The notes: generated from the sequence alone by a model not told the origin. Numbered from the stretch's first letter, positions 1 to 5,452 are shown. The stretch: 44,985 nt of DNA from Bacteroidales bacterium (GCA_016285145.1 JAEEQE010000024.1:1-44985), one strand, 5' to 3'. Translations and numbers: made by a program.

Positions 1-110
1 CCGGACCTCTAGGCCCTTAACCTCGCCGGACACGGCAACTCGTAGGCTCATTATGCAAAAGGCACGCCGTCACCCCACGAAAGGGCTCCGACCGCTTGTA
101 AGCGCACGGT
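1..110 (-). rRNA. partial 23S rRNA (5' third, truncated both sides)
   Basis: Read on the minus strand, this stretch matches my memory of Bacteroidota 23S rRNA around E. coli positions 455-560: ACCGTGCGCTTACAAGCGG, then GGTGACGGCGTGCCTTTTGC, then GAGGTTAAGGGCCTAGAGG. The 3' side runs off the left edge. The 5' side stops at base 110, exactly where the first 35-base repeat begins, where normal 23S would continue through the CCTGAAACC segment. It is therefore a fragment: either a real rearrangement or an assembly join at an rRNA repeat. I am confident about its rRNA origin and unsure whether the junction is natural. Confidence 0.85.
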
Positions 111-145
111 GTTTTTATAGTGCAAAAATACGATTATTTTAAAAC
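111..145. repeat. 35-bp cassette repeat, copy 1
   Basis: Full consensus copy: begins GTTTTTATAG, has the core GCAAAAATACGATT and ends ATTTTAAAAC. On the minus strand it holds a TATTTTTG promoter box at 123-130, pointing into the 23S fragment. It directly abuts the 23S rRNA fragment on its left. Confidence 0.95.
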
Positions 146-165
146 TTGAAAGCCGTCGTTTTGAT

Positions 166-453
166 GTGGATTTTGATGGAATCAATGGAATAATAAACAA
201 CAATTCCTATAAAGAAATTGCCAATAAAGGCAAGCATGATGAACAATATATAGAAAAATTACTGCTTGCAAAAAAAATACACATGTACGCTGATAAGTTC
301 AGATATTTACCAGAAGCTGACGAACCTGGACGAGACCATCCTGATGCTGTTTTCAAAGTCTTCCAAGGCACTGTTGATGGATTTGACTTGCAAATAAAAT
401 TAAAATGCAATAGGGATGGCAATATCCTGTGGGCTTTGAAAATTATAAAATAA
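166..453 (+). CDS. hypothetical protein of cassette 1 (95 aa, possibly 5' truncated)
   Basis: I do not recognise the family. The protein is charged and soluble, with a lysine-rich helical N-terminal half (KEIANKGKHDEQYIEKLLLA) and a C-terminal half that looks like beta strands ending LWALKIIK; there is no signal peptide or membrane segment. The chosen start is a GTG at 166. The frame stays open upstream to base 121, inside repeat copy 1 (stop at 118-120), and the upstream residues LESRRFDVDFDG look protein-like, so the original start may have been lost when the repeat was joined. The stop TAA overlaps the left arm of a hairpin at 451-510. It is the only array gene on the plus strand, so the minus-strand promoter in the repeat cannot drive it. 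The overlapping minus-strand ORF (207-509) looks less protein-like. Confidence 0.5.
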   Translation: MDFDGINGIINNNSYKEIANKGKHDEQYIEKLLLAKKIHMYADKFRYLPEADEPGRDHPDAVFKVFQGTVDGFDLQIKLKCNRDGNILWALKIIK

Positions 454-510
454 ATGCTTCGACCGTCGCCTTCCGCGTGAGAAGCGGATAACTTGCCGAA
501 GCATTTCAAG
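451..510 (-). ncRNA. tRNA anticodon-arm-like hairpin, possible small RNA
   Basis: AAATGCTTCG and CGAAGCATTT form a perfect 10-bp outer stem. Inside, on the minus strand, TCCGC-TTCTCAC-GCGGA is a canonical tRNA anticodon arm (5-bp stem, 7-base loop, anticodon CUC for Glu). It is followed by AGGCG and a T-arm-like GACGGTCGAA that lacks a base of the usual GGTTCGAA. A minus-strand -7 box lies just upstream (515-522) and would start transcription near 509. It could be a degenerate tRNA-Glu piece, a structured small RNA, or simply a terminator of the plus-strand gene. It is not an intact tRNA. Confidence 0.35.
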
Positions 511-514
511 ACTG

Positions 515-522
515 CAAAAATA
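515..522 (-). promoter_or_regulatory. -7 box TATTTTTG
   Basis: The minus-strand TATTTTTG matches the Bacteroidota TAnnTTTG motif and is separate from the copy in the repeat at 551. It would start a transcript at the hairpin 451-510. No clear -33 element. Confidence 0.45.
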
Positions 523-550
523 CAAAAAAAATAATACCAAACACCAACAA

Positions 551-585
551 GTTTTTATAGTGCAAAAATACGATTATTTTAAAAC
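551..585. repeat. 35-bp cassette repeat, copy 2
   Basis: Identical to copy 1 over all 35 bases. Minus-strand TATTTTTG box at 563-570, facing cassette 1. Confidence 0.95.
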
Positions 586-616
586 ATCGACGAGCCGCAG
601 AAGACTGCTATGTGCA

Positions 617-859
617 TCAGTTGGAGTTTTTGTCTTTCCTTTTGAGTTTCTGCATCAGATGCAGAACGAGTGTCAGCACCACGGAAACGATGGCTGCCTC
701 GATGGCAGTGGCGCCCCAATGAATATTGTGCCAGCCATAGGTAATCCAGTCAGCCGCTATCAGCATTGGATAATCAAACAGGAAGAATGCCACGGCATAA
801 CTCCAGTTGTATTTCGGGTGTTCGTTCATTGTCTCAATGTGTTTATTGTTTCCGTCCAA
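617..859 (-). CDS. small membrane protein of cassette 2 (80 aa)
   Basis: Unrecognised protein with two likely membrane segments, around residues 20-42 (YAVAFFLFDYPMLIAADWIT) and 48-68 (GATAIEAAIVSVVLTLVLHL), and a basic C-terminus (QKLKRKDKNSN), suggesting an inner-membrane protein with the tail in the cytoplasm. The start at 859 lies 7 bases from repeat copy 3, whose -7 box (879-886) would place transcription start near 872, giving a very short leader. A second ATG at 829 (MNEHPKYNW) is an alternative start and removes a weak N-terminal extension. The gene fills most of its cassette. No function can be assigned. Confidence 0.6.
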   Translation of the reverse strand: MDGNNKHIETMNEHPKYNWSYAVAFFLFDYPMLIAADWITYGWHNIHWGATAIEAAIVSVVLTLVLHLMQKLKRKDKNSN

Positions 860-866
860 TCTGTTG

Positions 867-901
867 GTTTTTATAGTGCAAAAATACGATTATTTTAATA
901 A
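867..901. repeat. 35-bp cassette repeat, copy 3 (degenerate right end)
   Basis: The first 31 bases match the consensus; the end reads AATAA instead of AAAAC. The minus-strand TATTTTTG box at 879-886 is intact and stands immediately upstream of the gene at 617-859. Confidence 0.9.
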
Positions 902-1017
902 CCAAGCGGCAAATATACATTTTTTTTATTAAAAACAGATTGTCCTTAACACCAGTGAAGTAGTCTCCTCAAAAGATGCTAACAAATTGAAAGAAAATAA
1001 ATTAATAATTGACGCAC

Positions 1018-1043
1018 AAAAAAAAGCAACTCAACGAAGTTGC
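1018..1043 (-). terminator. intrinsic terminator after the 1089-1634 gene
   Basis: Minus strand: GCAACT, a 6-base loop, AGTTGC, then a run of eight T. It lies 46 bases past the stop of the secreted-protein gene. Confidence 0.75.
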
Positions 1044-1088
1044 AAATCACTTCTCACATTTTAATTTCCAACTATTAACTTTAAATTA

Positions 1089-1634
1089 TCATCTCCCCTT
1101 GAGCGCATTCTCCTCATCTGTGTATTGAATAATCATACAGGGTAACCCTTCAAAACTTTCAATAGAGAGATCTATTTCTCCATATTTCGTCACAAAGGTT
1201 GTCTTGTAATCACACCATCCATCGATAACAGACTGGAATTTTTCAGCATCACTTTGAACAGGAGTTGCAATTGTCTCCTCAGATTTCTCTGGTTTCCCAT
1301 ACTCTTTGGTCAGTTTTTTCTTCAAATCGAAATAGGCATTCTGGAGAGATGCCCAATCAGAAAAGTTGAGAATACTTACCAACACACTGTACGCCAAGTC
1401 TTGGTCTTCCAGCGACACCACGCCTATCACACAATCATCATAGCCTAAAACAGCACCCATAAAATAGGCTATATCATTCACTTCGCCAAGAGAAAACAAC
1501 CCCTTCTCCGTCAACTGTTGTGAGATTTTTTTTATGGATCCATCTATGGGCACTCCCATAAACTCAAGATGATTCTGTGCTGAGACGCCCAGGCACAGGA
1601 AAATGGCCAAAACAGCCACATGCAACTTCTTCAT
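1089..1634 (-). CDS. secreted protein of cassette 3, unknown function (181 aa)
   Basis: The chosen ATG at 1634 gives a clean Sec signal peptide (MKKLHVAVLAIFLCLGVSAQ, cleavage after SA); the longer frame from 1697 adds an unlikely basic stretch. The mature part opens with HLEFMGVPIDGSIKKISQQL, a pattern I associate with small Bacteroidota exported proteins of unknown function. The rest is an alternating alpha/beta protein of about 160 residues with no repeats or metal motif. It has no T9SS tail, so it probably stays in the periplasm. Its promoter is most likely the -7 box in repeat copy 4 (1732-1739), leaving a leader of about 90 bases. A terminator follows at 1018-1043. The role is unknown. 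Confidence 0.7.
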   Translation of the reverse strand: MKKLHVAVLAIFLCLGVSAQNHLEFMGVPIDGSIKKISQQLTEKGLFSLGEVNDIAYFMGAVLGYDDCVIGVVSLEDQDLAYSVLVSILNFSDWASLQNAYFDLKKKLTKEYGKPEKSEETIATPVQSDAEKFQSVIDGWCDYKTTFVTKYGEIDLSIESFEGLPCMIIQYTDEENALKGR

Positions 1635-1719
1635 GATTTTAAGGTTTTGTTTAAAAACAATATAAATAACGCAGCCTTTCGTTGAAAATTGCACCACAAC
1701 GCAAGAAAAAATCGTATCT

Positions 1720-1754
1720 GTTTTTATAGTGCAAAAATACGATTATTTTAAAAC
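1720..1754. repeat. 35-bp cassette repeat, copy 4
   Basis: Full consensus copy. Its minus-strand box at 1732-1739 faces the secreted-protein gene. The end of the next gene (stop at 1743-1745, last codons KLVLK) lies inside this repeat. Confidence 0.95.
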
Positions 1755-1991
1755 TAGTTTTCGTTCAATCTTTATGCAACCAAGTCTATTTATAGCAAGT
1801 GGATATTTGGTTCCGTCACTAAACGTATGTGGTTCAGTAACAACACATTCTCCTGGATTAAACGCCCATTCTTCCGAATCATCGTCCTTTTCCCCAAGTA
1901 TATAAATGTTCTTACAAACACACTCGGATAACACTGGTCTAAAGGAAACGACTCCTTCATTTAATAATTCTACATAAATAATCCTTTTCAT
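1743..1991 (-). CDS. small protein of cassette 4 (82 aa)
   Basis: Unrecognised soluble protein beginning MKRIIYVELLNEGVVSFRPV, rich in predicted beta strands, with an acidic middle (GEKDDDSEEWAFNPGE) and a basic end (IKIERKLVLK). This looks like a small beta-barrel or SH3-like fold, but no family is evident. The start at 1991 follows the -7 box of repeat copy 5 (2028-2035) with a leader of about 30 bases. The stop codon and the last two codons are supplied by repeat copy 4, so gene and repeat are physically fused at the 3' end, as often happens between cassette genes and their recombination sites. Confidence 0.65.
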   Translation of the reverse strand: MKRIIYVELLNEGVVSFRPVLSECVCKNIYILGEKDDDSEEWAFNPGECVVTEPHTFSDGTKYPLAINRLGCIKIERKLVLK

Positions 1992-2015
1992 ATCATTACC
2001 ATTTAATATTTATAA

Positions 2016-2050
2016 GTTTTTATAGTGCAAAAATACGATTATTTTAAAAC
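2016..2050. repeat. 35-bp cassette repeat, copy 5
   Basis: Full consensus copy. Its minus-strand TATTTTTG box at 2028-2035 faces the 1743-1991 gene. Confidence 0.95.
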
Positions 2051-2089
2051 ACTTATTAAAAACAATAATAATCAATAGTATAGGTAGCA

Positions 2090-2206
2090 GAGTAGTTAGG
2101 TAGTTAGGTGGTTGGCAGTGTTTTGCGGAAAACTCTTTTGCTGTAGTTCGGGTAGTTAGCTCTCTGCCGCCCCAATGTCCCATTCCTCCAATTCCACCAA
2201 CTACCG
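2090..2206. repeat. long imperfect palindrome with GGTAGTTAGG arms
   Basis: The left side has several copies of GTAGTTAGGT/GGTGGTTGG and the right side ends CCACCAACTACC, so the two arms can pair imperfectly around about 90 bases. The left arm contains GTTAGGT, which fits the GTTRRRY core of attC sites, but no matching RYYYAAC was found on the right. It lies between the toxin terminator and repeat copy 5. It could be a recombination site or just low-complexity DNA. Confidence 0.3.
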
Positions 2207-2214
2207 GGATGCAA

Positions 2215-2240
2215 CAAAAAAGGCGGCCTGTCAGTCGCCT
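2215..2240 (-). terminator. intrinsic terminator after the toxin gene
   Basis: Minus strand: AGGCG ... CGCCT stem followed by a run of six T; it begins 8 bases past the toxin stop. Confidence 0.7.
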
Positions 2241-2247
2241 GCACATG

Positions 2248-2583
2248 TCATACGGATTTGAGTGCTTTCCTTATCTCGTTGTCCGATATGCTTTCCTGAT
2301 TCCCTTTGTCGTATATGGCCAGAAGCACAATTTCGTTTCGGTCTTTCCTTTGTGCGAATATGTTGAAGTATATCACCCTTGCACCTCCGCTTTTGCCCTT
2401 GTTCTTTGACCTTATGGCCATCCTTATTTTGTACACATCGTCAAAAAGCAAAGTTCCGGAGTTTGGATTTTCGGTCAGTGTTTCAGACAGTTCCCTTAAA
2501 TCATTTTTCAATGACGGGTATTTTTTTAAGAGTGCCTTGAACTGCTTTTCAAACTTTGGGATAGTGGTTATCTGTGGCCTCAT
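2248..2583 (-). CDS. RelE/ParE-superfamily toxin (111 aa)
   Basis: Type II toxin-antitoxin toxin. It has the plan of the RelE/HigB/ParE fold: an N-terminal helical hairpin (FEKQFKALLKKYPSLKNDLRELSETL, residues 11-36), a central GTLLFDDVYKIRMAIRSKNKGKSGGARVIYF strand block, and a C-terminal NEIVLLAIYDKGNQESISDNEIRKAL. The Arg/Lys-rich centre with KIRMA and GARVIYF matches family strands. RelE-type members usually cut mRNA on the ribosome, while ParE-type members target gyrase; which applies here cannot be told. The start overlaps the antitoxin stop (ATGA), a translationally coupled pair. Promoter and terminator are both inside the cassette, so the module is self-contained. Such pairs are common in integron cassettes, where they stabilise the array. 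Confidence 0.8.
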   Translation of the reverse strand: MRPQITTIPKFEKQFKALLKKYPSLKNDLRELSETLTENPNSGTLLFDDVYKIRMAIRSKNKGKSGGARVIYFNIFAQRKDRNEIVLLAIYDKGNQESISDNEIRKALKSV

Positions 2584-2774
2584 TGCTCTTCTAATAGTTT
2601 TGAAAGTGGTCGAGTCTTAATCCGTCCGCTCTTTACACCTGCATAACTCCTCGCTATATCCTCGGCTTCTCTGCTGTTTGTCGATTTTACCTTTCCTCCG
2701 AGCGAGATGAATAGTTGTATCAGCTGCTGAAAGACCGTGCTTCTTCCATCGTATTCTAATGTGATTGTTGCCAT
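2580..2774 (-). CDS. antitoxin partner of the RelE/ParE-type toxin (64 aa)
   Basis: Small protein directly upstream of the toxin and overlapping it by 4 bases. It starts MATITLEYDGRSTVFQQLIQLF, predicted beta strand then helix, and ends GRIKTRPLSKLLEEQ, a basic-to-acidic tail that would bind the toxin. Short proteins of this layout accompany RelE-like toxins in Bacteroidota; I do not see a classical ribbon-helix-helix or HTH. The start at 2774 is fixed by a strong Shine-Dalgarno (AAAGGAGG at about 2781-2788), unusual in this window. A TATCTTTG box lies at 2813-2820. The antitoxin presumably binds and blocks the toxin and may repress its own promoter. Confidence 0.75.
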   Translation of the reverse strand: MATITLEYDGRSTVFQQLIQLFISLGGKVKSTNSREAEDIARSYAGVKSGRIKTRPLSKLLEEQ

Positions 2775-2812
2775 AATATTCCTCCTTTCGTTTGATGATA
2801 ACCTTTGCAGCG

Positions 2813-2820
2813 CAAAGATA
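2813..2820 (-). promoter_or_regulatory. -7 box TATCTTTG of the TA operon
   Basis: Minus-strand TATCTTTG about 40 bases before the antitoxin ATG, followed by a GGAGG ribosome binding site. Independent of the box in repeat copy 6. Confidence 0.65.
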
Positions 2821-2851
2821 CACTTTTTATGAAAACATGTCGGGCTATTGA

Positions 2852-2886
2852 GTTTTTATAGTGCAAAAATACGATTGTTTTAAATC
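2852..2886. repeat. 35-bp cassette repeat, copy 6 (degenerate, terminal)
   Basis: Two differences from consensus near the right end (ATTGTTTTAAATC instead of ATTATTTTAAAAC). Minus-strand box at 2864-2871 is intact. This is the last copy, and no cassette gene follows to the right. Confidence 0.9.
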
Positions 2887-2981
2887 ATCGTGGGAAGGTT
2901 TTTTCATAGCAATTAGTGTTCGGTATTCATTTATTATAGGCAATTGTAACTCATCCGTAATGAGGCTTCAGACGTACTGTT

Positions 2982-3057
2982 GTTTGTTTGTTTGTTTGTT
3001 TGTTTGTTTGTTTGTTTGTTTGTTTGTTTGTTTGTTTGTTTGTTTGTTTGTTTGTTT
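2982..3057. repeat. tetranucleotide repeat (GTTT)19
   Basis: 76 bases of uninterrupted GTTT units in the gene-free stretch 2887-3084 between repeat copy 6 and the terminator of the lipoprotein gene. Tracts of this kind change length by slipped-strand mispairing. ORFs across it exist on both strands (encoding CLFV or NKQT repeats), but none has convincing flanking protein sequence. No gene is seen in 2887-3084. Confidence 0.97.
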
Positions 3058-3084
3058 CCGTTGTCGGCACAGAAGTGCGGACGT

Positions 3085-3120
3085 ACAAAAACACCCCTTC
3101 TGAATCTCAGAGGGGGTGTT
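3085..3120 (-). terminator. strong intrinsic terminator of the 3229-3876 gene
   Basis: AACACCCC-TTCTGA, a 3-base loop, then TCAGAG-GGGGTGTT: a 14-bp stem with one G-T pair. On the minus strand it is followed by TTTTTG. It lies about 110 bases downstream of the lipoprotein stop. Confidence 0.8.
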
Positions 3121-3228
3121 GGTGCCTCGCAGCAATGCCGAAACGCAGATATAATCAGCGAAGATAGGAACAATGTTCTTCGCTTTTACGGGTCAACGGC
3201 TATATGTGCCTGATGTATTAAGGATAAC

Positions 3229-3876
3229 CTATTTGGCTTCGGCCAGAGCCTGATCCTGCAGGTTCTTGAGCCAGCCCATCATCGGTGTCACACGGCTCTT
3301 GAACTCGCCACTAATGTCCACTTGTTCCGCGGAAAGCATCGGCGTGGCTTCCGTGTCGATCATGTATGCGCGACCCGAATATGTACCCGTGATCTTGTTC
3401 TTCGTCACTTTCGTGAGCTTAATGGTACCTGTGCTCATGATATAGAATTTCGTGGGACTCACGGCAATTCCGACTACATGATTGCCAGCGAATTTTCCGT
3501 TTAAAAGACATTTATAGTCGAAATCCACCAGATCCTCTTCGGTCAGATAGTTGTTCACGGAGAACTTGTCGCCGGAGGAGAACGTGCGGCCCACCAAGCG
3601 GTAAGCCATGAAGGGGAATTTCAGGTCATCCGCAGACCCGATGCTCAGCAGATCGTTCACATCCATGGACATAGCCAGGCCGATTAAAAATGGTTTTGGG
3701 GCATCCTCGTCATACATGGCGATACTGGATGTGTACTCGCTCGTGCCTTCACCTTCAATCGTGGTGGTGGCATTACCGGATACGAGTTCGAACATGTCTT
3801 GCAGGAAATTGTCGCCGCAGGAGCAGAAAACCGTGGCTCCAACGAACAAAGCGACAGCTAAAAAGAGTTTTTTCAT
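3229..3876 (-). CDS. lipoprotein of unknown function (215 aa)
   Basis: N-terminal lipoprotein signal peptide MKKLFLAVALFVGATVFCSC, with the lipidated cysteine most likely Cys20, followed by GDN; the acidic residue just after Cys fits surface or outer-membrane lipoproteins of this phylum. The mature part is about 195 residues, beta-rich, with segments such as FSVNNYLTEEDLVDFDYKCLLNGKF and KITGTYSGRAYMID that suggest a barrel or lipocalin-like fold. No known family is recognised. It is monocistronic: a TATCTTTG box lies at 3919-3926 and a strong terminator at 3085-3120. The C-terminal NLQDQALAEAK is a short helix. Confidence 0.8.
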   Translation of the reverse strand: MKKLFLAVALFVGATVFCSCGDNFLQDMFELVSGNATTTIEGEGTSEYTSSIAMYDEDAPKPFLIGLAMSMDVNDLLSIGSADDLKFPFMAYRLVGRTFSSGDKFSVNNYLTEEDLVDFDYKCLLNGKFAGNHVVGIAVSPTKFYIMSTGTIKLTKVTKNKITGTYSGRAYMIDTEATPMLSAEQVDISGEFKSRVTPMMGWLKNLQDQALAEAK

Positions 3877-3918
3877 ACGTGTTATTTTTTAAGATTAATA
3901 ATTCAGAACTTCAATTTG

Positions 3919-3926
3919 CAAAGATA
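3919..3926 (-). promoter_or_regulatory. -7 box TATCTTTG of the lipoprotein gene
   Basis: Minus-strand TATCTTTG about 43 bases upstream of the ATG at 3876. Confidence 0.7.
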
Positions 3927-4028
3927 GACTTTTTTCATTCACGGAGATTCAAAGGTGACGAATTCTGGAAATTCACAGATTCGTTTTTGTGAAATGAGAT
4001 TTCATAGGTGTGACCGTAAAATCATTCT

Positions 4029-5135
4029 TTATTTTACAATAAATTTCACTGTTTCTCGGAAATCATCCCCCGTTATTTGCAAAAAATAGAGTCCTTCGTC
4101 CAATTCCGAAACGGAAATTGATCCGAAAGAGGTCCCGAGAGCCTGTCTTTGTCCCAAAACATTGAAAATGGAGTACTCCACCTGTTTGCAGGGAAGGTTC
4201 TTCATATAGAGAATATCGGAAACCGGATTCGGACAAACCATCAAGGAGTGTTGTCGGGAGGGTTCCTGAACATACGACGATGATGACGGTATTATATTCA
4301 AGATAATGCCTTCCAACTTGGTCAATCCGTAATAGAAGTTGGCGTCAGGAATATCGTACCAGTTGTCTAAGGAATTGCCATAGCCGAAGTTGATGTGGAA
4401 TTTGCCATCGGTTTCGCGGTATCCATCCACCACGACGTTGTGTCCGGCCGTGCCTTCGGGATTTTCAACGGCCAGATGGGCGGGATAGCCGGCTTGCAGA
4501 TTGGAGATCAGGGTGGCGTACATGGCGGAATCGGCTTCGCGAAACAGAAGGCAGTCCGTAAAGCCAAAGCGCTGGTAGGCCGCAAACGCCTGATCCACCG
4601 CAAAGGTGCCGGAGCTTTGCGAAGTGTAAACCTGCGTGCAGGCCGTGCCGCAGGCGAAAATCAGGGCGGCGGCCAGCCGGTCGGGCAGATCCTCGCCGCG
4701 CCGGAACGTGGCATCCACGGAATCCAGCAGCTCGTTCAACTGCGGGAACGACGGGAATTGCAAGGTCTCCCAGTCGTCGTCAATATTGTAGTTGCGTCCT
4801 GCGTAGTGATGCGCATAGTCGTCACTGTCGGAAAAACGAGTGTCTTGGGTCGTTCGCAAATAGTTGATTATCTGTCCCATCGCAACCGCAGGACATCCGG
4901 CATAACTGTAGGAATAGTTGTTTTGAGGGTCTCTTGGACACAGGGAATTATACGGGTAGTTCTGTGTCCAGTGGGAGGTGAGCAACCCTTCCGACCGAAT
5001 CATAGAGACCGTATCCGGAGCCTCTGCCGTCTTCAGGATGGCATTTTGCGTCCATCCACTTATTGGAACCAAAGAAAACACGATGGAACAAGCAATCGCT
5101 ATGCTCAAAACACGCCAGGATGATTGTTTATTCAT
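4029..5135 (-). CDS. C10-family cysteine peptidase with T9SS sorting domain (368 aa)
   Basis: Secreted streptopain-like (peptidase family C10) protease. Signal peptide about residues 1-29. Catalytic Cys81 lies in YAGCPAVAMGQIINYL, preceded by the family signature HWTQNYPYNSLCP; catalytic His232 lies in GTAGHNVVVDGY, and INFGYGNSLDNWYD supplies the downstream Trp/Asn region. Residues 295-368 (CPNPVSDILYMKNL ... GLYFLQITGDD ... VKFIVK) form a type A T9SS sorting domain, so the enzyme should be exported and attached to the surface or released. The catalytic Cys comes only about 50 residues after the signal peptide, so the long inhibitory propeptide of SpeB is absent or reduced. A TAATTTTG promoter box lies at 5179-5186. 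Likely role: extracellular protein digestion. Confidence 0.9.
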   Translation of the reverse strand: MNKQSSWRVLSIAIACSIVFSLVPISGWTQNAILKTAEAPDTVSMIRSEGLLTSHWTQNYPYNSLCPRDPQNNYSYSYAGCPAVAMGQIINYLRTTQDTRFSDSDDYAHHYAGRNYNIDDDWETLQFPSFPQLNELLDSVDATFRRGEDLPDRLAAALIFACGTACTQVYTSQSSGTFAVDQAFAAYQRFGFTDCLLFREADSAMYATLISNLQAGYPAHLAVENPEGTAGHNVVVDGYRETDGKFHINFGYGNSLDNWYDIPDANFYYGLTKLEGIILNIIPSSSSYVQEPSRQHSLMVCPNPVSDILYMKNLPCKQVEYSIFNVLGQRQALGTSFGSISVSELDEGLYFLQITGDDFRETVKFIVK

Positions 5136-5178
5136 TTGTTGAAAATTTACATGTCCTACTCGGGATTGATTTGTTCGG

Positions 5179-5186
5179 CAAAATTA
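5179..5186 (-). promoter_or_regulatory. -7 box TAATTTTG of the C10 peptidase gene
   Basis: Minus-strand TAATTTTG 44 bases upstream of the ATG at 5135. Confidence 0.65.
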
Positions 5187-5452
5187 CGACATTTTCACGA
5201 AATTTATATGATTTGCAAAAAAGTTTTTATTGCCGATAGGAAAAGTGAAAATTTTTTTTTGCAAAAAAACGAGAAAAAAGATGACGAATAGCGGCAAATA
5301 CATCTTTTGTATGTCAATACGTTGGCGGGTGAAATCGATTACCTGTTGAACGGTTCGGTCACGCTGATCAGATAAACAGAAAACAGCAACTGAAGTTTGG
5401 TGTCTTCTCCTATGTTATGCTCTTGCGGGGTGCTTTGTTTGCTTAAAAATTG

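Larger units (their letters stand above)
111..2886. mobile_element. putative integron-like cassette array delimited by 35-bp repeats
   Basis: Six direct copies of one 35-base sequence start at 111, 551, 867, 1720, 2016 and 2852. They separate segments holding one unrelated small gene or one gene pair each: unknown, small membrane protein, secreted protein, unknown, toxin-antitoxin. Unit lengths are 440, 316, 853, 296 and 836 bases. Small unknown genes, mixed orientation and a TA pair are typical of chromosomal integron cassettes. Arguments against a classical integron are that the repeats lack GTTRRRY/RYYYAAC core sites and are too short for attC, and that no integrase lies in the window. Every copy has a minus-strand Bacteroidota -7 box, so the repeats may act as mobile promoters. 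The array reading is inference; the repeats and spacing are seen directly. Confidence 0.5.

Noticed and set aside
1-110. 23S gene with an intervening sequence
   Set aside because: No 23S sequence resumes on the other side, and the join is not at a usual intervening-sequence helix as far as I can tell.
111-145. Classical attC recombination site
   Set aside because: The 35-base repeat is too short and lacks the GTTRRRY and RYYYAAC cores; no integrase is present in the window.
207-509. Minus-strand ORF of 100 codons in cassette 1
   Set aside because: Composition is unlike a protein, and its first codons come from the hairpin; the plus-strand frame 166-453 looks more protein-like, although the promoter at 515-522 leaves some doubt.
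451-510. Intact tRNA-Glu gene
   Set aside because: The anticodon arm is perfect, but the D-arm, acceptor stem and a proper T-loop are missing.
111-2886. CRISPR array
   Set aside because: Repeat length and a degenerate last copy are suggestive, but the intervals are 261-818 bases, unequal and coding, and there are no cas genes.
2934-3173. ORF with NKQT repeats across the GTTT tract
   Set aside because: Repeat tracts whose unit is not a multiple of three stay open by chance on both strands; no protein-like flanks.
4395-5123. 242-codon plus-strand ORF
   Set aside because: Antisense to the C10 peptidase; no recognisable protein features.
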